From assembly GCA_003008705.1 (NCBI GenBank), contig PDUO01000083.1, positions 106,489 to 170,488 of the forward strand: a DNA stretch of 64,000 nt, written 5' to 3'. Each line of letters opens with the position of its first letter. Position 1 is the stretch's first letter. Below are positions 22,066-32,888 of this stretch, one piece after another. The notes under the pieces were generated by a model, which was given only the letters and a program-made list of their open reading frames with translations, had not been told where the DNA came from and made no database searches. The position numbers and the translations under genes were made by a program. This stretch comes from Pezicula radicicola (taxonomy: Eukaryota; Ascomycota; Leotiomycetes; Helotiales; Dermateaceae).

Positions 22066-22492
22066 CAGTGTCGGCACGGGGTGGGCAAATAGCCATTACC
22101 CAACCCGGCCTAGACCCATGGGGCCGGGTATGGATCGTGATTTTGAATTACCTAAGCCCAATAGACCAAGGACGTTAATACCTACGGGCACCCGGGTACC
22201 TATAGGTAATCTATATAATATTTCGAGGTCCTAGGATAGAAGATATAAGCTATTTAGTAGGTAAATTAATAACTACTATTATAAGATTTTGAAAATTTAG
22301 TACTTATTAAGAAGAATAGACACCATATTAGGGTATATTTTTAAGTTAGACGTCTAAGTTGCAATACAAAAGGGTTGATCCTTAGCAGTTATACCTATTG
22401 AGCGCCCATTGGGTAATAGGCATAGCCTAATTTAGTTGGGTCGGGTATGGATCGCTGCTTTTTCGGGCACAACCCACCCGTTGCTGACACTG
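22066..22492. mobile_element. hAT-like non-autonomous element
   Basis: The left end CAGTGTCGGCACGGGGTGGG is matched in inverse at the right end (reverse complement CAGTGTCAGCAACGGGTGGG), giving about 20 bp of imperfect terminal repeat. The CAGTG start and the G+C-rich subterminal GGGTCGGGTATGGATCG motif, present near both ends, are typical of hAT elements. The interior (about 22200-22420) is A+T-rich and non-coding. I could not find an 8-bp target duplication, so the assignment is tentative. Confidence 0.45.
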
Positions 22493-23220
22493 GCCACGTT
22501 GAGGATTCGATTTATGGTGCTAAAATCCTACGGTTGGATGGCCGTATACCTCTCTAATCGCCATCCGCTACCACCATCTAAATCCGGAGACACGACCATC
22601 TTATTGATAAAGGCTTAATCAATCTAGCCACACTTTTTTCTGTCGTGGGTATCCATGTTCGATTCTAACTCTTCAACTCCAACGACCTGTGAGGTGTTGA
22701 ACTGGAGTACAAGGGAGAAGCTAAGATTCCCCGTTCTCCACCAGACTGGAATTCCGACATTCGAGTTGATCTCAGAGTTTCACCAAAGATTGCTATCCGG
22801 TCTTTGTGGTTGATTTTCATGGCCGTTCAAAGTTACGGTCTTTAAGATAGCTAGCTAAATTAGGCTAGCAAAGAAGCAACGAAGCTTTCTACACTAGTAT
22901 ATTAAGATCTAGGCTTTTTGAAGGGGGGGGTCTATAAGGAGCTATGTAGATGTAGCCAGCCAAGATAAATATAAGTAATAACAAATAAACTAATCTCTTA
23001 CATTCTTCTAAACAAGTGCTAGCCATAGGTAGGTCAAGTGTATATAGCAGAAAATGAGAATAAATAATAATTGAGTGGAATGAGTAATGCCCGAATAATT
23101 CTAACGTCTTTGTTGAAAAGTCTCCTTCCCTCTATCCTCTAATTTCCTCATCTTCTTTCTCCTCTAAGTCATAAGCAATACACCTTAATCGACGCGAGCC
23201 TTAGTGTTGCAACTTATCTT
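22493..23220. other. Intergenic, no supported gene
   Basis: A+T-rich in the middle (22850-23100) with no recognisable coding or repeat structure; lies downstream of the monooxygenase fusion gene. Confidence 0.5.
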
Positions 23221-25947
23221 TCAGTTCTCTTTCAAATGTTTCTCTGCCACTTTTGGCGTCTTTGTCATTGCTACTTCCCTCCAATACCAAGTCGCCGACA
23301 TAGTCGCTCCAGGGCCTACAACAATAGTCCCAACGGCCATAGCTAACAAGACCATCTTTAAATTTACTCTTGCGATACCCATTCTATCCAAGTCCCAAAC
23401 GCCGATAAAACACCACATCAAACATGCTGCAAAGGTGATATAAAAATCCCATAGAAACATATTGTGAGTGCCGCGGAAGACAGAGGATGGATCGGTGTAG
23501 TTGAAGCCGAATATTTGCCACACGGAAACAGTAGAGGGGCCCGAGGAATAAGTGGAGCTAATAGTGAATATATGGCTAATGGCGCAGATTATAAAGGATG
23601 CTGTGTAGACATTCTTCAGGTGTAAAATATCATCCACTCCTTCGAAGAGAGCTAGTTTATTGGTTTGAGCTGGATTCGACGTGGATTCGACGCTGAATTT
23701 GACCAAGATCTCTTGCAAGACAAAGATGTAGATGGGGAAAAGGGTCCAAATCGGTCCCATATACTGTCTCATGGTACTCCCCACGAAGGGTGAAAACATA
23801 AGCAGCGTGGGAAGGAGCATACCTACAAGCATGGACGGTAAGATAGTTTTAGCATACTTGGGAAGTATTGGCCTAGCTGTAGGCCACCAATAACTACTTT
23901 TCCTGGAAGAGATGAGGTCGACCAGGCAGAATATTGGGACTCCAAGGGCGATAGCAGTTACGTTCGAGATGCTACCGAAGAGGACTGCCCTGTTTTATTT
24001 TAGTGGAAAAAACTTAAATTGCTTAGGGAGACGTACCATCTGATTGGAGACCACCGATTCCGAGGTCTGCATGATTCTACCGTCCAGAGCGTGAAGATGG
24101 CGAATTCTGAGATAGAGATGTTGGAGGTGAAGAGTTGAAAAGCACGATCCCAACCTTCAGTCGCTGGAAAAAACACTGCCACTCCGTACGCAAAAGTGCT
24201 GCCGAGTACCTTCACATCCTGAAAATCAATCATCGTCTGGTTAAACCCGTCGAACTTTCCGTTTTTAACAATAGTTTCCAGCAATTCCAGTGTTCCTTCA
24301 TGGCCAGGAACTACCATGAGGGTATAAAGTGCGAGGAAGACTAATACTATGTAGAATAACCCTACAGCTATACCAATCTTCCCGCGCGGTCGAGGTAGCT
24401 GAAGTAACTCATCGTCAAAAGGAATGAGATGAGGTTTATGTGGCGTAGATAGGGTATGTACAGAGGCTGAGCTTGGGACTGGTAGAGATATCCGGTCTAC
24501 GATGAAGGATGTGGGAAGATGCGGGGTGATGTAGAGGTCTAAGTACTTATGAAAGGGTGTTGCTCAGGTGGAAAAGCGGTGGAGCTCATGTCCAATTTGA
24601 ACGAGTTCCTCAAGGCGTCCTTGACAAGAGTCCTGAACAGATGCAAATACGGTCTTTACACCGGCGTCCGAGAGTCCAGAAGGATTTGCCTTGAGCGCCT
24701 CCACCAGATGATTAGCAAGAACTACGGATGTGTCAATGGCTGAATTGGCGCCTTGGCCAGAGATTGGGTGAAACTGGCTCTGTTAGCTTGGATGGTTTAC
24801 GAACAAAGGCCAGCGTGGGTGAAGTGCAAGACATACTTTATGCGCTGCATCTCCAATGGTCATGGTCCTGCCAAAATACCATCTCTTGAAGACATATTCA
24901 GGCAACGCAGTCATCGTGGCGGTCTCTCGATTCTTCCAGAAGTCCTTAAACTTTGCTGTCTGCGTAAGACAAGTCTCTGCCTCTTTCAGGGCCACATTTT
25001 CTAGGTCGATGGCCGTGAAGCGAGGGATATCAGGGTACTGATATTTCTTCTCCAGAGTGAAAAAGATAAACCAATATGCTTGATCCTTTGGACCGCCAAT
25101 TACTGCGAACGAAACCCCCTCTTTATGTACCACGATAAGCTGGCCAGCTGTGACACCACCCGTCGGGCTGGAAAGACCAAAGACACAACCAAACTCACAA
25201 GGCATCGCTTTTGTTTTCAGAATCATCGTTAGATGACTTCAAATTTCCTTTATCAGAGGATCTTTCTCACCTGTTCTTTCCGAAGTCGGGATATATCCAG
25301 GCTCCAATTCATCAGCAATTCTCCACATCTCTGTCCTGATCGAACTATGGATACCATCCGCGCCTATGAGTATGTCGCCGTCGTATGATGAGCCATCCTT
25401 GATATGCACCCGTACTTTGCCTGGGAGGTGATCCACCTTGAGGATTCTTTTGTTCACGATAACCTTAGACTTATCAAGATGGTTGTACAAGACTTGCAAA
25501 ACAGACTGGCGATTCAAGAACACCACATCATAAGCATGCCTTTTGGTTTTTGAAAGATACGTTAGCTTATGTTACGGTTCCTCTAGAAGACCCTACCGAG
25601 TCCTCTCCCCGTTCCTTCTCTTGTTCTCATGTTTTGGGGTGGAATTCATACCTGCTGCGTACGAGGGATTCTGTTTTGTGGGTAGATAATGTCCTCCCAT
25701 CCTCACTGCTTCGTGTCTCCATGATATCTATAGGTCTAACCATTGCTCTTATCTCATCATGGCATCCTATCTGGTCCATGACTCGTCGGCCGTGGGGCTG
25801 TAAACCGATACTGGCTCCTATTTGTGGTGCGATGTCTCTGTGCCCTTCGAGAACGATATAGTCGATACCGATCTTTTGCAAGATGTTTGCCAGAGACAAT
25901 CCGGTGATCCCCCCTCCCGCGATGATTACTCTGAAGTTGGAAGCCAT
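23221..25947 (-). pseudogene. FAD-dependent monooxygenase fused to a polytopic membrane (terpene-cyclase-like) domain, interrupted by one TGA
   Basis: Five exons (25652-25947, 25271-25539, 24837-25207, 24037-24773, 23221-23989) join in phase to an 813-residue reading. Residues 1-381 are a complete aromatic-hydroxylase-type FAD monooxygenase: IIAGGGITGLSLA dinucleotide-binding motif, GADGIHSSIR, and GDAAHKFHPISGQGAN at the exon 3/4 junction. Residues from about 430 form several TM helices, including PSMLVGMLLPTLLMF and FLWDFYITFAACLMWCFIGVW. Such fusions occur in fungal meroterpenoid-type gene sets, where the monooxygenase epoxidises a prenyl chain and a membrane cyclase closes it; the cyclase role here is inference. 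The only damage is TGA at 24564-24566 (codon 382), placed exactly in the linker. The gene may therefore be dead, split into a soluble enzyme, or affected by a base error. Confidence 0.75.
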
Positions 25948-26311
25948 TGTTGGGGAGAATGATGTTCAAGCTACAGGATCCTCATCGTCAGTCCTGCAAG
26001 GTAGGTGAGGTATATATGAATTGTAAATAGAGTTTAGCTGGAGCAGTCCGGGATCGCAAGACACACGCATCCATACTCATACTGTACTGTAACAGAATTA
26101 TTCTTCGGCTCATCTACTATAACGATGCGAAAAATTCCGTATGGTTCGAGCTGACACCAGTTTAACCTTTTACTTTTGCTAACTTACGGCTAGACGCAGT
26201 CTTCGTTGCGAAACACGCACCAAGCCCGCGGTGAATCTGAAGAACGAATTAAGGATCTCGGTTATAAGAGACGGCGTTAGGGTCCCTCGTTCGTTAGTTG
26301 CATATTCTATA

Positions 26312-27015
26312 ATGGAGATAACAACCGGTAAGTCTAGAAAGGCCACATGGTGGTCATAGCTGTGCTAACGAGTTTTAAATCTGTTGCGATGTACTCGCTC
26401 ATATTCGTATTAGTGAATACATTATCTTATTAACTAATAAGAACCTCGAATGCGAATATGAATACGAATGCGAATACAGTCAGGGTTAAAGTGTTCTTCA
26501 TTAACCCAAATAATACACATGTTTGACTTGGGCTGCATGAAATGTCTTCGGTAACCTCCCTTATATTGATTACGGGATGAGTTTTTCTAATTGTATTCTA
26601 GATAGAAGTTGTTCCAACAGTCGAAATTGTTGAAGAAGATCCGCAGACGCTAGCAATAAAGATCGTCAATGTTGCCGACGTCTACGACTGGCAGCATCGT
26701 GCTAACCGTGCTGAACGGGAGCTCGCAATTGAGCACAACAAGCTCGAGTGAGAGAGACGAAGGACCCGATGGCTACAGTTCCAGATTAACGAGTACATTG
26801 ATACCTTGACTCGCTCTATGCAATATTACAGCCAGGTGATGAACCAATGCCAAATTGTGTCGAACTCGAATTTGGCCCTCTCTAAGGAGCTTGGGAAGGC
26901 GAAGTTGATTATAGAGACGTTGGAGGCTGTGATTGTACTGCTCTACACATTACTCCCTGAAAAAGGCGATTGCACCGGAACATCACAGTCCAATGGGGAG
27001 GCATCTACGAGTTGA
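26312..27015 (+). pseudogene. Small coiled-coil protein, one in-frame TGA
   Basis: Exon 1 (26312-26327) begins at ATG. A 278-nt intron with GTAAGT donor joins to exon 2 (26606-27015) for a 141-residue reading starting MEITTEVVPTVEIVEEDPQ. The middle contains YDWQHRANRAERELAIEHNK and then a long heptad-like helix (NEYIDTLTRSMQYYSQVM... to EKGDCTGTS), suggesting a coiled coil. The single interruption is TGA at 26749-26751 between KLE and ERRRTRWLQ, where Arg (CGA) would fit. The gene is divergent from the monooxygenase fusion, with about 360 bp between the start codons. No family is recognised. It could alternatively start downstream of the TGA as a shorter protein. Confidence 0.45.
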
Positions 27016-27299
27016 TGTAGCGGTCGAGTTTCATGGAGGGGGATTTGAACAAAATTCTATGTATGGGCATAAGGAGGAGTCTCAAAGAGACTCAACAAAG
27101 TCCTTTGCTGGCCTGAACATCCATACAAACCACCACTGTATTTTGAAGGCATTCTCATTATGAAAAGTTTGCTCACCATGCTGAACTCCGCATCGATTTC
27201 CCGACGTATCAGGGTTATCAAAAACGAGAGCTGGGCTTGAACAACGTACACTTTCGAATTCTCCCCCCTTCGCTCCTTCCCAACTTGCATCATCCTAAT

Positions 27300-27590
27300 G
27301 CTATCATTGGATATCTCCATATCGAGTTCCTATCCCCTCTCCCATCCGAGATAGTTATCTCCATTGTATTCGTGGCCGGGATACCATCTCTACCATCAAT
27401 AATTGCCTCAATATTGAGAGTAATCCTTGACTCCTGTAACACAATCTCACGCCCGCCATTTTTTCGATCATGTGCTTCGAAGGAATCCAGAATTACATCG
27501 CGCTGGTATTCGGTAGGTATGGACTTCTTCGATTTTACAAGTGCTAAGTAAGCTGGCGCCTCGAGATCATACCAAAGGGCTTCATATGAA
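27300..27590 (-). pseudogene. Unidentified coding relic
   Basis: A minus-strand frame of about 95 codons without ATG reads like true protein: SYEALWYDLEAPAYLALVKS, then YQRDVILDSFEAHDRKNG and ESRITLNIEAIIDGRDGIP. It ends at TAG near 27300. Flanking frames do not extend it convincingly. I do not recognise the family; it could be a missed exon or a decayed gene. Confidence 0.3.
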
Positions 27591-27940
27591 GATCGTCGCT
27601 AACCAGAGCTAAATTGCGCTGCTTTGTCGGAGCTCCCGCTTTGAAGATCTTGATCTAGATATCGCTACGGCGTTGGTAATCTGTCAAAGCGACGTTGAAT
27701 ACTTTAGCAACATGTCTTCTGGCCACGGATGGTAAATGCGTCATTGTCATGTACTAAAGCACTCGTTAAGCTTCTTTAAGCTTAGTAGTAAATATTAGTA
27801 AGAAGCTTTAAGTAGTAATTTTTAAGTCGAAGGGTAATTTTGGTCGAGTACTAATATTAAAACTGCTACCCTATAAGGTGAGCTGTTTGTTTTATTATAT
27901 TTTCGTTTACATATAGGTAAGTGACTACGCCCGTTTTAAC

Positions 27941-30279
27941 TTATAGTTTTTGAACGGCGCCGAAGCGGTTGTTGCCTTGATCAAAGATAGCGTAGATGCT
28001 CTTTAAGAAAGTACAGCCAAGAATGTCAAAGGTAAGTGTACCTCTGGATTGAATACCACCATAAACCATGCCATTACCAGCATTTGCAAAGCCTAGATCC
28101 TCCTTCTGAATAGCAACCTGAGTGTTACCAACAGCGAAGGTGACGACCGGGAGCTGACCAGCGGTGGTACTAGATGGGAAGACCCAGCCTTGTTGAGTTG
28201 AGTCATATGTGGCACCTGGGATAGCCTTGTAGATGGTTATGCAGGTGGCATCAGCAACCAAGGTCAGAGTGGTCCCGGTGTCAGCGATAGCAGTGTTTCC
28301 TGACTGATCAACGGTTGTACCGTTTACAGTTGCGGACGTGGAGTTGAACATCCAGAAACCCTGAGAGTTGTCGATGGGAGTGTAGGCTATCTCTTGTCTA
28401 GAGGCGGTAACTGTGGCTTCGTCAATGTATCCGAAAGTGTAGAAACCCTCGCCCTTGTCGGGGTCATTGGCATCACGCCAGCTACCAAGGTTGACAGTGA
28501 AGAGCTCAGCAGTTTGGGGAATGGTATCGCCAGTGATCATGTTCTCGACTGGAGTCTGAACTGGCTTTGGAGTAACGGTGTTGATGCTACCCCAAGCAAG
28601 ACCCAAAAGGCCGTCTCTAGCTCCTTGAACGAACTGGTCAGACATCTGGTTGGCAAGCTCAACAGCTTGGTTTGTGATTGTCAAACCGCCAATTGTAACG
28701 TTGTCTGTGCCAACTATTCCTGAGGCAGACGAGGTGTCGCTATAGGAGATCTTCCATGTGGAACCCTGCTGGGTCTTGAATGTGGATGACTTTGTGGGAT
28801 CGAAGATTGTGTGTCCGGTGCCTTTGGACTTAACGGAGGATGGGAGTAACGTGGACCAGATCTGCGCTCAAAATTAGGTTGTGCTGCTCTCGCAGAAGCA
28901 TTACTTACCCAGAGATCAGAAGATCCGGTGTCGAAGTCAAGATTCAGAGTTTGTGGTGGTGTGCCGATCTTAACTGGGCAAAGATACTCGGAGTCGTTCT
29001 GCTGGTCCTCTACGGTGACCTCGCTAACCTCAGCGTCCCCAGAAGTAGCACCATGCTTCCTCTTTACAAGAACACGGTGAGTTGTCGCATTGCCGCCGAC
29101 CTTTTGAAGGAGGCCAGTCTGGATCACCTTTCTCATCCAGAAGTATGGGCCTGGCATAGTGGCCTCGAAACCCCATTTCTGGAGAAGGTAGACATAAGCC
29201 TTAGGCCCAGACGCTTTGTAATTCTTGTTTCGGACAATTTGGATCTTTGGGAGACCTGGAGGGGCCATTCTGAATCGACCGTCCGCAGTGTTCTGGATGT
29301 CGCAAAATTCTTGGTGAAATTCCAGTGCGCCGAGATCGAAATTTTTCTTGCAATAGTCGCAGTTTTCTTTCACGGCTGTATAAGATCCGCTTTCATCGGT
29401 AAGAGAGCCGCTAGGACCATCGTCGACGCCGGATTCTTTTCCTCCCGAGTTGGAGCGAATAGAGATGTTGAGAATTTGTTCCCGAAGAGGTAAGTAGGGA
29501 CCAATCCGGTATTTAACTGCCTGGGCCTTCTGTATAGACGTCTGCATCTCAGCTAGGACACGAATCTGTTTTGTAAGAAAGCTACACGCATGGTGTACAC
29601 CAGAAATGGCTTTGTCAATGGCAATCAGCTGGTCGTTGCTACACAAGAAAGGTAAGCCTTGAGTTATAAAAAAATATATAGCAAATTAAACAATACAGCT
29701 AGATCTCTCACGACCGCCTTGTCGAGTAAAACTTAGCCATAGGAAGGGGAAGGAAGGAGAAGGATTGAGAAACAGGCAATGACGATATCCTAGCAGGGAC
29801 GGCGAATCAATACGACAGGTGTCTTACTAGTCATCCGTTCGCTCTGTATTTATTTTGGGAGCAGCTTGCCGGAGCTGACCGATCTCAGCAGCAATAGTAC
29901 ACAACTGCTCATGGATGATCGAAAAGGCCCCCCCAACCACTTTGCCTATATATCCACCCAGATTATTGAAATAAGGCTCCTCCGATGCGCTGCAGTCTGA
30001 TATCCATATATTGAGCCGCAATCGGTTTTCCTTCAATCGTTGTTCAACGCTTCTAAGTTTATCCTTCACTGCTTGTTCCACGTCGACAGCAGATTGTTTT
30101 GCATAAAGAATGCAGAGCTCTAGGTCGCATTTACAAGTACGACATTGAATTGCCAGAGGCCTTGTAGCGTCAAGTTTGTCGAGTCGAAGTCGTGGGAGTT
30201 CCGTTGACGAGCCCTGGTTGAGGGAATCTGAGACCAAGGGGGGAACACTCCTGCCTGTCTCCTTGGGATCGCTCTCCAT
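27941..30279 (-). CDS. Chimeric protein: N-terminal helical domain, CCHC zinc finger and penicillopepsin-like aspartic protease
   Basis: Three exons, 29828-30279, 28909-29638 and 27941-28861, give 700 residues with all junctions in phase; the GTAAGA donor at 29827 splits TAC and removes the TAG. Residues 1-230 are helical and charged, containing [17 protein letters not shown], similar to the N-terminal regions that open many fungal NACHT/C2H2 proteins. Cys244, Cys247, His259 and Cys263 form a CX2CX11HX3C finger. From Met275 ([11 protein letters not shown]) runs a family A1 peptidase: propeptide-like segment, [17 protein letters not shown], catalytic DTGSS (Asp387), a 47-nt intron, then IADTGTT (Asp588) and a normal C-terminus. 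There is no signal peptide. Either it is a genuine fusion, or two genes abut with the protease starting at Met275; no stop separates them. Confidence 0.7.
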
Positions 30280-30559
30280 ATCTGCTCCGATCTTCTTCAA
30301 ACAAGTCTTGCGCTGTGACTGATGATAATTCAAGCGTTTTTCACGATTGTATGTTAGATGAGGTTGGCAAAAATGTCGAGGTCGACTATGTTTTTGCAAT
30401 GCAAGCCACACGATGGTTTTGGACTAGAAGCCCCCATTGAATCGTAAGATCACAAACCTCAGCCGCAATGCGGGGTAAATAGTCCACATAGATTTATTTC
30501 GTCTCGCAACCCTCATATTTTCATCTCAAGATCCAGAGCCATCAAGGCATTCGGTGGTA
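30280..30559. promoter_or_regulatory. Shared divergent intergenic region
   Basis: 280 bp separate the start codons of the protease fusion (minus) and the DUF7580-like gene (plus), so both promoters must lie here or overlap. An open frame without ATG continues from the minus-strand gene to 30411. No specific binding motif was identified. Confidence 0.4.
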
Positions 30560-32369
30560 ATGGCTACTGCAGGTGGCGCAATCGCCTCAACCGTATTCTC
30601 AGCCGTGAACGGTTGCATTGGCTCTATCAACACCATAATAGGCTGGGCCGGCAAATTGGAGACCTTCTTAGAGCAGTGTGGCGAGGCTGGAGAGACAATT
30701 CGTAATATCCAAGAATCGGTCGAAGAGCGACGGGAAGAGCTCCAGCACTGGAGAGAGTTGTGGGACATAACGGCGACTACGAAGTATGCCTACCAGAGAG
30801 AGCTATGGGGGGATGCACGACTCAAGGTGATCTATGTCAAGATAGCCGTCATCGAGGACCTCTGCAATAAATTCAACAACGAATTTAAAATCTTCTTCAA
30901 AAAGCCGAAGATGTCCCAGTTGCTGCAGGATGCCGCCGAGAGGAATATGTCGATTTCGACTCAGCGCTCACAGGTGGCATTCCATGATGACGCGAAAGAC
31001 AAGGTTAAGGACGCATCAAAAGTGGACATCATCCTTTTTGTCAGAAACCTTGAGCCAAAAGCAGCAGATTGGCTTTCTCGACTCCGAACAACGCTTGACG
31101 AGCTATCAGAAATTGCCGACAAGGCTTTCTTTGCCAGGCACAAAGAAAAGGCTTCAGGTGGACCGACTACAGAGCAATTGGAAATGGTGAAACGGTCAAC
31201 TTTCTCACGAATGGCTGTGGAACTTCGCCAAGCTTCTGAGGAGCTCTTCACCGTGTGCTTCCAAGCTCAAGAACGGGTTAACCCCAAGAGTTGCCTACCC
31301 GATATGTTCAAGGCCAGTAGTCGGCTCAGGATGGATTTAACAGGAATTAAGAGAGGAATAAACTTGGATGATATACAGTCTCAGAGAGGTATCGAATTGG
31401 CATATCATCTGGTCCTCGAGTGGGAAGAATCACCGAGAGAGCTGTGTATTCAAGGACCACTGTTGGATCCCAACCAAGCACGAAATATAGGATCGTTTAT
31501 CGATGCATACAAAGCAGTCCAAAATAACGAGGAGGCGACCATTCTTATAGATCCTGATGTGTACTTCCATTCGCTGGGATCATTCGAAAGCGAAACCCTT
31601 AGGATACGAGATCTGGATAACACCATCCCACTTGCAAAGAGCCTCGCAGACTTAATACATGGTTTGGACGTACTAGAGCCCGAAGACAATATGGAGATAT
31701 TCCCAAGGTCCCAGCGCCTCTCTTTCGCTTTCAAACTTGTAGAGTGTGGACTATTGCTTGCAGGCACCTCCTGGTTGTCAATGCTACATACCAGATTTGT
31801 CCGGCGTTCTCCAACAGATAGAGTCGACTACTGTTACACTCTAGACGCGAACAAAATTATCGAGAAAGCATCATGGAATAATTTCAAGCAAGTTGCTAGG
31901 CAAATGTTCGCTATTGGTAGAATTCTTCTTGAGCTGGGTACAGGAGAGCTGGCATGGGATATTCGCCCATGCCAAGTTGGCGATTTACGTACTGAAGAGT
32001 TTCTCTTGTGCCGGCCCGGAAGGGACCACAAGAAGTATGGCCGTTATTTGTCTCTCCCAGATATCAAAGATATCTTAAACACTACTATGGGCAACAAATA
32101 TGCTTCTGCTACGGCTTATTGCTTGCGAGAGATAAGGCAGCAATGTGGAGAAGGGGTGGGGTGCGCTCAGAACGCTGAAGACGACATATTCAAAAATATT
32201 CTAGCTGAGTATTTCGTGAATATTTATACCCCGTAAGTACTTACAACCATTTTATAACATCGCAGATTGAGTAATAAGTTCACATTTTAGGATGGAAATG
32301 CTAGCCCGTGAATCAGCTTGGGAGGTTGAGCATTTGGAGGATATTCGACGCTCTATGTTTGAGGAGTAA
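30560..32369 (+). CDS. Large helical protein with DUF7580-like C-terminal domain
   Basis: Exons 30560-32232 and 32291-32369, joined across a 58-nt intron, encode 583 residues. ATG 30560 is used because the two codons before it open with GTG. The N-terminus (GGAIASTVFSAVNGCIGSI...) is a short hydrophobic/amphipathic segment followed by acidic helices (EERREELQHWRELWD), reminiscent of fungal cell-death signalling domains. The C-terminal third has RLSFAFKLVECGLLLAGTSWL, then FKQVARQMFAIGRILLELGTGEL, then SATAYCLREIRQQCGEGVG and DIFKNILAEYFVNIYTP. This is the pattern of the fungal DUF7580 domain seen in allorecognition-type proteins. No damage is visible. It is divergent from the protease fusion. 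Assignment to DUF7580 is from memory of motif order and needs a profile search. Confidence 0.7.
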
Positions 32370-32489
32370 AACGTGCTACCTAATCACATTAAACTTCAGG
32401 GTTAAGGTTTGTTGTTTCGGCGGAGTTATTTTCAAAGGTGTACACTTTTGAGGAGTTAATAGTGGGCTTGATTAAGGTGAATAATTGAG

Positions 32490-32888
32490 GCTTGACAATT
32501 TGCCAGGAGATGGCTGCCATGGCATCAGTGAGCCACGCGGGCGTTGCGGTTGTGATTGCATGCCTCACTGTTCTCCACTGTTGGTATTCGTGCCGGTGCA
32601 TCGGTCTCTGCAGCCATCTGGACGAACACCCTCCTAGAGTATCTGTATCTGTAATTTCCAGGCAGCTCCAAGTACCAAACGTATGCCATCTACGGAGATC
32701 TGACAAAGTAGTTGTCAAATCCGGTGGGGTCCCCGGAGAGAGACGCGATCATCATGGCTTATGGCGTGGCCCAGAGAAGAATGACCATAGCTGGTACTGC
32801 TATTCTCGCGTTGGCCTTGGGCACCATCTTGATGTGGAAGAATATCGATGTCAAGACCATCAAGCAGGTTCGAGGAACCATCGTCTAA
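32490..32888 (+). pseudogene. Siderophore iron transporter (MFS, SIT family) C-terminal relic
   Basis: Two frames joined by a shift near 32580 give VSHAGVAVVIACLTVLH then VGIRAGASVSAAIWTNTLLEYL. After TAA (32652) comes FPGSSKYQTYAIYGDLTK, then after TAG (32709) LSNPVGSPERDAIIMAYG and the last TM segment ILALALGTILMW. This order matches the end of SIT1/MirB-type transporters, which import ferric siderophores across the plasma membrane. Both stops stand where Gln would fit. Only the last two TM helices or so remain. Confidence 0.7.

Noticed and set aside
24564..24566. Programmed stop-codon readthrough at TGA in the monooxygenase fusion
   Set aside because: The downstream context is GCA, not the CTA context known to promote readthrough in fungi; left only as a possibility.
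32752..32888. A separate 45-codon membrane microprotein starting at ATG 32753
   Set aside because: The sequence is the final part of a siderophore transporter; the upstream stops belong to a relic.
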